The translations under genes and the position numbers were made by a program. A DNA stretch of 64,000 bases. Origin: Labrys sp. KNU-23. GTDB lineage: Bacteria > Pseudomonadota > Alphaproteobacteria > Rhizobiales > Labraceae. Below the pieces are notes generated by a model. It saw only the letters and a list, made by a program, of their open reading frames with translations, searched no databases and was not told where the DNA came from. Positions 26,380-33,912 of the stretch are shown here, in pieces (positions within the stretch are counted from its first letter, which is position 1; each line of letters starts with the position of its first letter). Location: NCBI RefSeq assembly GCF_008330945.1, contig NZ_CP043488.1, forward strand, positions 1,116,001 through 1,180,000, in the 5' to 3' direction.

Positions 26380-27294
26380 TTACGGCTCGGGAAGGCTGGC
26401 CTCCCGCTTGAGCCATTCTATGAAAAGGTCAACCGCCTTCTTACGGGCCCTGCGCCGGGGCGCGATGAAGAAATAGGCGTTTTGGGTGACGATGGCTTCA
26501 TTCGTGAGCCTGACCAGCCGGTTCTGGGTGAGCAGGTCCTCGACGAGCCGGCGCCATCCGAGTGCGATGCCGTGACCGTTCAACGCGGCATAGATCGCCT
26601 CGGTATAGAAGCTGCAATGCATGCCCGAGCCTTTGCCGGGGATCGTGACGGAGAACGCCGCAAGCCACTGGTTCCAATTGGTCCAGGTGGGATCGGCGGT
26701 ATCATTGGTGATCAGGGGATAGCGCGTGAGCTGGGCGAGATCCCTGATCTGCCCGATCTCCTGCGCATAATCGGCGCTGCAGATGGGGAAGATCTCGTCG
26801 TGAAAGAGAAACTCGGCATCCCCATCAGGCCACAAGCCGCTTCCGAAGCGGATGGCGAGGTCCACATCCTCGCCGTCGACCTTGATGGCATTGTCCTGCG
26901 TGATGATGCGTAGCCTGATATTGGGATGGGCCTTCGAAAAAGAGGCAATGCGGGGGAGAAGCCAGAAATGGGAGAAGGCTATCGTCGCCGCGATGGCAAG
27001 ATCGTCCCCCGCCTCTTCCTTTGACCAGTCCGAGATCGTCTCCGCGATGAGGTTGAAGGCCGTCGAGGTCGTGGACGAAAGCTGCTTGCCCTTCTCGGTC
27101 AATTCGACGCGCCTGTGCAGGCGCCGGAACAGGGGAAAGCCGAACATATCCTCCAGGAGATGGATCTGGCGGCTGATCGCTGCCTGAGTGACCCCCAGTT
27201 CCGCAGCCGCCCTGGTGAAACCGCCCAAGCGTGCAACCGCCTCGAAGGCGGTGAGAGCAGTAAGCGGAGGAAGTTTTCGCCGCAAATTGGCCAT
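26380..27294 (-). CDS. LysR-family regulator, GcvA-like
   Basis: A 304-residue LysR-type regulator. The winged HTH spans about residues 8-65 (FEAVARLGGFTRAAAELGVTQAAISRQIHLLE), with the GcvA-type FPLFRRLHRR wing. The effector domain shows VDLAIRFGSG, GIALGWRRLVEDLL and a basic tail. It is divergent from the Rieske oxygenase gene across a 159-bp gap, the classic arrangement for control of the neighbour. Its 3' end is 22 bp from the amidohydrolase stop, convergent. Confidence 0.88.
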   Translation of the reverse strand: MANLRRKLPPLTALTAFEAVARLGGFTRAAAELGVTQAAISRQIHLLEDMFGFPLFRRLHRRVELTEKGKQLSSTTSTAFNLIAETISDWSKEEAGDDLAIAATIAFSHFWLLPRIASFSKAHPNIRLRIITQDNAIKVDGEDVDLAIRFGSGLWPDGDAEFLFHDEIFPICSADYAQEIGQIRDLAQLTRYPLITNDTADPTWTNWNQWLAAFSVTIPGKGSGMHCSFYTEAIYAALNGHGIALGWRRLVEDLLTQNRLVRLTNEAIVTQNAYFFIAPRRRARKKAVDLFIEWLKREASLPEP

Positions 27295-27413
27295 GGCCCA
27301 CAGCCCTCGCGAATTCTGGCGCGGAAGATACCGCGATGACGGCGTGGCCGCTCAAGACGCATTACATTGAGTTATGGCAAACGTAAACATTTATGCCGTT
27401 GAGAGGGCGGTTT

Positions 27414-27425
27414 CATGCGCGCATG
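27414..27425. promoter_or_regulatory. Perfect 12-bp palindrome in the LysR/oxygenase divergent gap
   Basis: CATGCGCGCATG lies 28 bp upstream of the oxygenase start. The same gap holds GGCA-N14-TGCC (27376-27397) just upstream. Either could be the LysR site, and neither has a recognised consensus. Confidence 0.3.
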
Positions 27426-27453
27426 ATGGGGCCAAATCTGGTGATGAAAACTC

Positions 27454-28706
27454 ATGCTCAACACATTCTCGTCTGCGATCTCGCCCCTCCTGGACCAGCG
27501 CATGCCGGGCCATGCCCTCCCTGCCGGTCTCTACACGCGCGAGGATGTCTTCAAGGCAGATCTCGACGTGTTCTTTCGCCGGCACTGGATCTATGTCGGC
27601 CTGGAATGCGACGTTCCCGAGCCGGGCGACGCCCATGTGATCGATCTCGGCAGCTCCAGCATCATCCTGCTGCGCGACGACGACAGCCAGATCCGGGTGC
27701 TTCACAATGTCTGCCGCCATCGCGGCGCCCGCCTGCTGGGCAGCGGCACATCCATCGTCTCCAAGCTCGTCTGCCCCTATCATCAGTGGACCTATGAGCT
27801 CGATGGCGAACTTGCCTTTGCGCCGCATATGGGCACGGGCTTCGACAAGACCTGCAAGAGCCTCAAGCCGGTCCATTTCCGGTCGATCGGCGGCCTGATC
27901 TATGTCTGCCTCTCGGACAATCCCCCGAAGACATCGGCACGCTCGAGACCGTGATGCGAGAGCGCCTGGCACCCTACGATATCGCCAACAGCAAGGTCGC
28001 CTTCCAGAGCGAGATCATCGAGAAGGGCAATTGGAAGCTCACCATCGAGAACAACCGGGAATGCTATCACTGCTCGTCCAATCATCCCGAGCTCTGCGTC
28101 TCCTTCATCGATCTCGATTTCGGCTTCGATCCGGCCAGCCTGAGCCCCGAGGACCGGGAAGAGGCCGAGCAGCACCAGGCCCTCTACGAGGCACGTACCA
28201 AGGCCTGGGAGGCCGAGGGCTATCCCTCGGCAGCCGTCGAGCAACTCGTCGACTGCGCCACCAATTTCCGTACGCAGCGCCTCATCATCGCGGGCGCCGG
28301 CGAATCCCAGACGCCGGACGCCACTGCCGCCTCGTCCAAGCTCCTTGGCTCGATGACACGCAAGGATCTCGGCGACGTTCATCTGTGGGGCCATAATTGC
28401 TGGCATCATTTCATGGGCGACCATGCCGTGTGCACGATGATCATTCCCCTCAGCGCCGACGAGACGCTCGTCCGCACGAAGTGGCTGGTGCACAAGGACG
28501 CCGTCGAAGGCCGCGACTACGATCTCGACAAGCTGACCAGCGTGTGGGTCGCCACCAACGAACAGGACGCGCAACTGGTCGCCCGTTCCTATTCGGGCGT
28601 CGTCGATCCCGCCTATGAACCCGGTCCCTACTCTCCCTTCACCGAGGGCCAGCTCGACAATTTCGTCACCTGGTACATCGATCGGATGCGCGCCAATGGC
28701 TACTGA
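27454..28706 (+). pseudogene. Rieske non-haem iron oxygenase, betaine demethylase type, with a -1 frameshift
   Basis: Two frames together give one 416-residue-equivalent oxygenase like GbcA or stachydrine demethylase Stc2. The first (27454-27954) carries the Rieske cluster CRHRG...CPYHQW; the second (from about 27927) carries the mononuclear iron site ENNRECYHCSSNHPE. At the C-run 27922-27926 one base is missing: adding one base joins DNPP directly to EDIGTLETVMRERL and restores family sequence. Without it translation ends 27 nt later and no catalytic domain is made. This is either a real inactivating deletion, phase variation at the C-run or a sequencing error. The reductase gene overlaps its end by 11 bp. 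Confidence 0.85.
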
Positions 28707-29778
28707 CAGCTCGTTGCAGACTGGCGCTGGTATGGCCGTTGCCCCGCACGCCGAAGCATTCGACCAGCTCCTGTGCGTCGATGTCCATGACGAAACGCAT
28801 GACGTGAAGAGCTTCACCTTCCTGTCATCCGACGGCAAGGCCTTCGATTTCGAGGCAGGCCAGCATCTGTCGCTCGAACTGGAGATCGACGGCCTACCTG
28901 AAAGCCGCTGCTACAGCATGTCGTCCTCGCCGGCGAGGCGGAAGGCCATCACCGTCACCGTGAAGCGCACCGAGGGCGGCCGCGTCTCGAACTGGCTGCA
29001 CGACAATCTGGTTGCCGGCATGACGGTCAAGGCCATGGGGCCGCTTGGCGCCTTCGTGCGGCCGGCGACCGCACCGGCGAAGCTTGCCTTGCTGTCGGGC
29101 GGCTCAGGCATCACCCCGCTGATGTCGATCGTCAGGGACATTGCCGACTCCGCGCAGCAAGCCGCGGACGTGGTCTTCGTCCATGCGGCCAGGACGCCCC
29201 GCGATCTCGTCTTCCGTGACGAGCTCGGCGTGCTGGCGAACCGGTTGAAGGGGCTGCGGCTCATCCTGTTACCCGAGCAGGTCACCGGCGAACCATCCTG
29301 GCCGGGATTGACCGGGCGGTTATCCAAGGCGTTCCTGTCGCTGGCCATTCCGGATCTCGCGGAGCGGGTCATCATGTGTTGCGGCCCGGCGCCCTTCATG
29401 CAGGCTGTCCGCTCCTTCAGCGCCGAATTGGGAAGCCCCGCCCAAAACTATTACGAGGAGAGCTTCGACGGTGCCGGCGTCGAGGAGCCGCCAGCCGAAG
29501 TCCTGCCACAGGCGAGAGCCTTCAAGGTCGAGTTCGCCAAGCAGTCGCGCACCATCGAGGTGGCCGACGGGCAGACGGTGCTGTCGTCGGCCAAGAAGGC
29601 CGGCATCCGCCTGCCCTCCTCCTGTGCCAACGGCCTGTGCGGCACCTGCAAATCCAAGCTCGTCAGCGGCAGCGTCGACATGCAGCACAATGGCGGCATT
29701 CGCCAGCGCGAAGTCGAGGCAGGCTTCTTCCTACCCTGCTGCTCGAAGCCGCTGAGCGACCTGGTGATCGACAGATAG
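28696..29778 (+). CDS. Rieske oxygenase reductase with C-terminal 2Fe-2S ferredoxin
   Basis: A 360-residue electron-transfer partner resembling GbcB. In order: FAD domain with RCYSMSSSP (about residue 73), NAD domain with LLSGGSGITPLMS (about 133) and CCGPAPFM (about 230), then a plant-type 2Fe-2S domain with CANGLCGTCKS and the final Cys in LPCCSKP. It would pass NADH electrons to the Rieske oxygenase. ATG 28696 overlaps the oxygenase end; ATG 28732 is an alternative with an equally weak SD. The gene is intact although its partner is frameshifted. Confidence 0.87.
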   Translation: MATDSSLQTGAGMAVAPHAEAFDQLLCVDVHDETHDVKSFTFLSSDGKAFDFEAGQHLSLELEIDGLPESRCYSMSSSPARRKAITVTVKRTEGGRVSNWLHDNLVAGMTVKAMGPLGAFVRPATAPAKLALLSGGSGITPLMSIVRDIADSAQQAADVVFVHAARTPRDLVFRDELGVLANRLKGLRLILLPEQVTGEPSWPGLTGRLSKAFLSLAIPDLAERVIMCCGPAPFMQAVRSFSAELGSPAQNYYEESFDGAGVEEPPAEVLPQARAFKVEFAKQSRTIEVADGQTVLSSAKKAGIRLPSSCANGLCGTCKSKLVSGSVDMQHNGGIRQREVEAGFFLPCCSKPLSDLVIDR

Positions 29779-29870
29779 CCCCCGGTGCGGACTTCTACCA
29801 ACCGCAATTGCAGGGCCAATCGCAGACATCCTTACCCATAAGTGCTGCCTTTACGAGGTTGCCGCAGGAT

Positions 29871-29964
29871 TGGAGTGTCGATCTCCAGATCGACAGTCTT
29901 GGAAATGGCGCACTTGCTGAAAGACCTCTGGAAGAAAGATGTCGATTCGGAGATCGACGCTCCA
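29871..29964. repeat. Long imperfect inverted repeat (arms of about 28-30 nt)
   Basis: Left arm 29871-29900 and right arm 29936-29964 are complementary except for three mismatches and one indel, around a 35-nt loop. Each arm contains its own smaller dyad: GTCGATCT-CC-AGATCGAC on the left, GTCGAT-N6-ATCGAC on the right. As RNA it would form a very stable hairpin about 95 nt after the reductase stop; as DNA it resembles a small MITE. No T-tract follows. Confidence 0.6.
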
Positions 29965-30031
29965 GCGCCCATGGCCAATGTGCTGCGATTCCAGGAAGAG
30001 GCGATTTCGATCCAGGATGCTACAATGGCTT

Positions 30032-30065
30032 GAATGCCTTCCCACCCAGGAGCGGGAGGGCATTC
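30032..30065. repeat. 12-bp stem-loop
   Basis: GAATGCCTTCCC pairs with GGGAGGGCATTC (one G-T pair) over a 10-nt loop. It may end or stabilise the oxygenase-reductase message or precede the TetR transcript. No T-run follows on either strand. Confidence 0.45.
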
Positions 30066-30151
30066 ACGCGTGTCTGCGTCCATGGTTTACCGTGCCCCCA
30101 ATACTGGGACAGCATCCAGGCCAAGGAAGATCGGAAACGCAGATCAGCACC

Positions 30152-30167
30152 TGTACATTTATGTCTA
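30152..30167. promoter_or_regulatory. Operator TGTACA-N4-TGTCTA upstream of the TetR gene
   Basis: TGTACATTTATGTCTA matches, with one base different in the second half-site, the TGTACA-N4-TGTCAA motif found twice in the divergent promoter region at 33.6 kb. It lies 83 bp before the TetR start, consistent with autoregulation. Confidence 0.55.
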
Positions 30168-30250
30168 CTAAATCGACACAATTGACGCTATGCTCGACAT
30201 CTATGTGCATTTCGCCTGATCGCCGATTTGCCGTTTGATGGGGGCGTTTC

Positions 30251-30877
30251 ATGGAGCAGGTTTTGGGCGAAACGGGCTGGCGGGGCTCGGCAGAAGTCTG
30301 GCTGGAGGCGGCCTATGAACTCCTGCTCGAATCCGGGGTCAGTACGGTCAAGATTCTGCCTCTGGCCAAGAAACTTGGCCTGTCGCGCACCAGCTTCTAT
30401 TGGTTCTTCAAGGATCGCGAGGAACTCCTCGGCGCCCTCATCGCGCGCTGGCGCGACAAGAACACCGGCAACCTCGTCAAGCAGGCGCAGGCCTATGCCG
30501 AATCGATCGCCGAGGCGATGCTCAATGTCAATGATTGCTGGATCGACAAGACCCTGTTCGACGCCCAGTTCGAATTCGCCGTACGCAGCTGGGCTCTCGA
30601 ATCCTCGGACATCCTCGCTGAAGTGAGGACTGCCGACCAGATCCGCCTCGAAGCGCTTGCGCAGATGTTCACACGGTTCGGCTACACCGCCATCACGGCC
30701 GACGTGCGGGCCCGGACGACCTATCTCACCCAGATCGGCTATATCTCGATGCAGACGCGGGAAGATGTCGGCGTTCGCATGAAGCGCATTCCCGAATATG
30801 TCGAGATCTTCACCGGTGTCCGGCCCGAACAGCGCGAACTCGATCGCTTCCACGCCAGGCATGACTTCAGGGCGTAA
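30251..30877 (+). CDS. TetR-family transcriptional regulator
   Basis: A 208-residue TetR-type repressor with an N-terminal HTH (VKILPLAKKLGLSRTSFYWFFKDREELL, about residues 33-60) and a variable helical ligand domain. ATG 30251 follows GGGGGCG. It is convergent with the cupin/flavoenzyme operon whose promoter, like its own, carries the 6-4-6 motif, so it probably controls that operon and the divergent flavoenzyme. The ligand is unknown; a methylated amine or betaine fits the context. Confidence 0.87.
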   Translation: MEQVLGETGWRGSAEVWLEAAYELLLESGVSTVKILPLAKKLGLSRTSFYWFFKDREELLGALIARWRDKNTGNLVKQAQAYAESIAEAMLNVNDCWIDKTLFDAQFEFAVRSWALESSDILAEVRTADQIRLEALAQMFTRFGYTAITADVRARTTYLTQIGYISMQTREDVGVRMKRIPEYVEIFTGVRPEQRELDRFHARHDFRA

Positions 30878-30910
30878 CTTGTTTCGGGGCCCGATCAGCC
30901 CAGGGCTCCC

Positions 30911-31513
30911 TCAGGGCCGGTTGCCCGCCTGCAAGGCCCAGAAGGCGAACAGCGGCGTGTCGAGCGAGCGCATCGCATGCCTGATACCGGGCCTGTTGTA
31001 GAACGAGCCGCCAATCCCTGGCGAGAACCAGTCTCCCTCCCCCTGCCGGAACTCGCCGTCCGACATTACCAGATAGACCTCCTCGGGGGCATGGTCATGG
31101 TCGGGATAGCGTACCTTCGGCGCCATCAGCGACACGCCGAGCCAGACGTCCCCGCGTTCCTCAAGGCCACCGGGGCCCAGAAGCATCGCATTGGCGTGCC
31201 CGTCCTCGAAATTGGTGCTGGCCGTGCTGTCATTGTTCGGACGTCGGCGCCATTGGAGGTTGGGCTCGACCGCGCTGAAGCATTCCAGCAGCCTGACAAG
31301 CGTCGTGTGGCCTGTTTCGAGCCCAAGAGCCTGATCGAGATGCTCGCAAGCCGGAAGGCGAGCGCCAGCGCCTGCTCTTGCTTCCCTTGGCTCTTCCAGC
31401 GCCCTGAAGATCTCGGCGATGGACCGGCGTGCCTCAGGGTCCTGCGCGAATTGACCGAAAGCCTCCCGGGCTGCATCGACGAAATTCTGAAGGACCATGC
31501 TTCGCTGCGTCAT
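30911..31513 (-). CDS. DMSP-lyase-like cupin (cupin-DLL family)
   Basis: A 200-residue protein whose C-terminal half matches the DddL/DddQ-type single-domain cupin: first metal motif YPDHDHAPEEVYLVMS (His, His, Glu, Tyr in order), second motif PGIRHAM. Bona fide members cleave dimethylsulfoniopropionate (DMSP); many soil relatives have an undetermined role. ATG 31513 has SD GAGGG and begins 15 nt after the flavoenzyme stop, so the two are cotranscribed. An ATG at 31531 overlaps that stop and lacks an SD. The operon partner suggests a substrate in the onium or N-methyl class. DMSP activity is not claimed. Confidence 0.8.
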   Translation of the reverse strand: MTQRSMVLQNFVDAAREAFGQFAQDPEARRSIAEIFRALEEPREARAGAGARLPACEHLDQALGLETGHTTLVRLLECFSAVEPNLQWRRRPNNDSTASTNFEDGHANAMLLGPGGLEERGDVWLGVSLMAPKVRYPDHDHAPEEVYLVMSDGEFRQGEGDWFSPGIGGSFYNRPGIRHAMRSLDTPLFAFWALQAGNRP

Positions 31514-31527
31514 CGAAACCCTCGCGA

Positions 31528-33564
31528 TCAAATATCCTTGGCCAGCCTGAGGCCATCATAGATGGCCGCATGGGTATTGCGAGCAGCAACCGCATCACCG
31601 ATGCGGAAGAGCTGGAACTGGCCCTCCCCGTTGCGAACCACGGATTGGGGCTGGCCAGCGATCAATTGCTCGTAGGACATCTCGCCGAGATTGCTCGAGG
31701 ACGGCTTCAATTCGAAATAGAGGTCGTCGAGCGGGATCGTGCCGTGATTGACGACGATCTGGTCGAAGCTGCGCTGCCTGACAATGCCGCCGTAGTCGCT
31801 GCCGATCTGGGCGACCAGCTGGTTTCCCGCCTTTTCGACGGCAAGAAGGCGGTAGGTGACGGTGAAGGTGACATCCAGCTTCTGCAGGGAACGCATATAG
31901 GGCACGAGATTCATCCCCATGACCTCGGGCGCGAAAGAGCGGTCCGGCGTCATGATCTCCACTTTCGCCCCGGCCTGCGCCAGGATCTCGGCCGCCTGCA
32001 AGCCGGCATGGTCGCCGGCATCGTCGAAGATGAGCACGTTGGAACCGGGTTTGATATCGCCGGAGATGATATCCCAGGCGGAGACGACGAGCTCGTTGCC
32101 CTTGGAGAGCACTTCCGTATGCGGCAGCCCGCCCGTGGCGACGATCACCACGTCCGGCTTCTCGGCCTCGATGCTGTCGGCATCCGCCCAGCTGTTGAAA
32201 TGGAAGGTCACGCCCAGCTTCTCGCACTGGCTCATGCGCCAATCGATGATGCTGATCATTTCCTTGCGCCGCGGGCTCTGGGCAGTAAGCCTGACCTGTC
32301 CGCCCGGCTTGCCGGCGGCCTCGAAGACAACGACCCGGTGCCCCCGCTCGGCGGCGACCCGTGCCGCCTCCAGACCCGCCGGGCCGGCACCGATGACGAC
32401 GACGGTCTTGCGGACTTCGGCCGGCTGCAGAGCATGCGGCATGGTCAGCTCGCGACCGGTGGCCGGATTGTGGATGCAATAGGCGGCCCCGCCCTGATAG
32501 ATGCGGTCGAGACAGTAATTGGCGCCGACGCAGGGCCGGATGTCATCCTCGCGTTTTTCGATGATCTTGCGGACCAGATGCGGATCCGTCATGTGGGCAC
32601 GCGTCATCCCGATCATGTCGACCTTGCCGGCGGCGATGGCGTGACGTGCCGTAGCGACATCCGGAATCTTGGCGGCGTGGAAGGTCGGAAACTGCGTAGC
32701 AGCGCGGATCTCACCCGCGAAATCGAGATGCGGCGAGTTCGCCATGCCCTGGATCGGGATGACGTCGGTCAGCCCGGCATCGGTATCGATATGGCCGCGG
32801 ATGACGTTGAGAAAATCGATCAGGCCGCTTTCCTTGAGGCGGCGTGAAACCTCCAGGCCTTCTTCCTTCGTCGTGCCGCCTTCGAGTTGCTCGTCCGCGG
32901 TATAGCGCACGCCGACGATGAAGTCGGGTCCGACGCGCTCGCGGATGGCCTTCAATACGTCGAAGCCGAAGCGCAGGCGGTTTTCGAGCGATCCGCCATA
33001 GGGACCGTCCAGCTCATTGGTGAGCGGCGACCAGAACTGGTCGATCAGATGGCCATAGGCTTCCAGCTCGATGCCGTCCATACCGCCGGCCTTCATGCGC
33101 TCGGCCGCGTCGGCGAAATCCTTGATGATGCGCGCGATGTCCCAGTCTTCCAGTTTCTTGGGAAAGGCGCGATGCGAGGCTTCTCTCTGGTGGGACGGTG
33201 CCACGACAGGCAGCCAATCGCCCTTGTCCCAGCGCGTGCGGCGGCCAAGATGCGTGAGCTGGATCATCACCGCTGCGCCATGCTCATGAACGGCGTCGGT
33301 CAGGTCCTTGAGCCAGGGGATGATCTCGTCCCGGTAGGCGAGCAGATTGTTGAAGACCGGCGGACTGTCCTTCGAAATGGCGGCGGATCCCGCCGTCATG
33401 GTCATAGCGACGCCGCCCTTCGCCCGCTCCACATGATAGGCCCGATAGCGCTCCTTCGGCATGCCGTCTTCGGGATAGGCCGGCTCATGCGAGGTCACGA
33501 TGATGCGGTTGCGGAGCTTGAGATGCTTGAGCTGAAAGGGCTGCAGGAGGGGATCGTTCGACAT
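31528..33564 (-). CDS. TMADH/StcD/DgcA-like FMN-FeS-FAD N-demethylase
   Basis: A 678-residue modular flavoenzyme: an N-terminal old-yellow-enzyme TIM barrel binding FMN (residues 1 to about 340), an iron-sulfur segment, then an FAD/NAD domain with VVVIGAGPAGLEAARVAAERG (shared fold with 2,4-dienoyl-CoA reductase). The iron-sulfur segment reads CVGANYC...YCIHNP, so the second Cys of the TMADH pattern CxxCxxC is Ala here; I believe StcD/DgcA relatives share this. Such enzymes demethylate N-methylproline or dimethylglycine. A TTGACA-17-TAGCAT promoter under a TetR operator precedes it. The exact substrate is open. Confidence 0.85.
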   Translation of the reverse strand: MSNDPLLQPFQLKHLKLRNRIIVTSHEPAYPEDGMPKERYRAYHVERAKGGVAMTMTAGSAAISKDSPPVFNNLLAYRDEIIPWLKDLTDAVHEHGAAVMIQLTHLGRRTRWDKGDWLPVVAPSHQREASHRAFPKKLEDWDIARIIKDFADAAERMKAGGMDGIELEAYGHLIDQFWSPLTNELDGPYGGSLENRLRFGFDVLKAIRERVGPDFIVGVRYTADEQLEGGTTKEEGLEVSRRLKESGLIDFLNVIRGHIDTDAGLTDVIPIQGMANSPHLDFAGEIRAATQFPTFHAAKIPDVATARHAIAAGKVDMIGMTRAHMTDPHLVRKIIEKREDDIRPCVGANYCLDRIYQGGAAYCIHNPATGRELTMPHALQPAEVRKTVVVIGAGPAGLEAARVAAERGHRVVVFEAAGKPGGQVRLTAQSPRRKEMISIIDWRMSQCEKLGVTFHFNSWADADSIEAEKPDVVIVATGGLPHTEVLSKGNELVVSAWDIISGDIKPGSNVLIFDDAGDHAGLQAAEILAQAGAKVEIMTPDRSFAPEVMGMNLVPYMRSLQKLDVTFTVTYRLLAVEKAGNQLVAQIGSDYGGIVRQRSFDQIVVNHGTIPLDDLYFELKPSSSNLGEMSYEQLIAGQPQSVVRNGEGQFQLFRIGDAVAARNTHAAIYDGLRLAKDI

Positions 33565-33597
33565 GGCTCGGTGTCCAGCGTTGCATATGCGTCGAAA

Positions 33598-33626
33598 ATG
33601 CTAGGCAGAATGTACACCGGTGTCAA
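33598..33626 (-). promoter_or_regulatory. Promoter of the N-demethylase gene with overlapping TetR operator
   Basis: On the minus strand TTGACA (33626-33621) and TAGCAT (33603-33598) are spaced 17 bp, a good sigma-70-type promoter 34 bp from the start codon. The -35 is the left half of TTGACA-CCGG-TGTACA (33626-33611), the operator repeated at 33655. A repressor bound here would block the -35. This lies in the 348-bp gap 33565-33912, in which I see no gene. Confidence 0.65.
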
Positions 33627-33654
33627 TGATGAGCTGACGAATTAGTCATGTTTT

Positions 33655-33670
33655 TTGACAATAGTGTACA
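33655..33670. promoter_or_regulatory. Second TTGACA-N4-TGTACA operator in the divergent gap
   Basis: TTGACA-ATAG-TGTACA has both half-sites identical to the site at 33611-33626 with a different spacer, 44 bp away and in the opposite orientation. It faces the plus-strand flavoenzyme gene. Between the two copies is a further weak dyad, TGAC-N6-GTCA. Confidence 0.65.
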
Positions 33671-33912
33671 TTTTTATTGCTTCTAAACGAGTGTCTATGG
33701 CAGCATCGCTCAGGTCCATGGGCAGCACCGCCTCCAACTGGTGAAATCGCAGCCGTTTCATCGCCACTCCCGGCTTTCGGCTGGTCGCAGGAGGAATTCA
33801 CGATGAGGAAACACCTGACGATCGGACATGCCTCTTCCCGCTACTCGGCCCCGGGAGGCTGAATCCGCGCCCTATCTCCGCCATCTCCCTTCCAACCAGC
33901 CGGATAGTAACG

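Larger units (their letters stand above)
29779..30250. other. 472-bp intergenic region rich in inverted repeats
   Basis: This gap between the reductase and the TetR gene holds a long imperfect hairpin (29871-29964), a second stem-loop (30032-30065) and a TetR operator (30152-30167). A 42-codon frame starting MAHLLKDLWKK (29905-30033) crosses the hairpin; it has no clear SD or relatives that I recognise, so I do not call it a gene. Confidence 0.6.

Noticed and set aside
27922-27926. Programmed ribosomal frameshift in the Rieske gene
   Set aside because: A run of five Cs is not a known efficient slippery heptamer, and no stimulatory structure or SD-like element stands out. Mutation, phase variation or sequencing error are simpler.
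29905-30033. Possible 42-codon gene inside the hairpin-rich gap after the reductase
   Set aside because: No SD and no recognisable family; the frame crosses the inverted repeat, so it is better explained by the repeat itself.
30911-31513. Calling the cupin a true DMSP lyase (dddL/dddQ)
   Set aside because: Only the cupin metal motifs are shared. The operon partners point to N-methyl compounds and many family members have no lyase activity.
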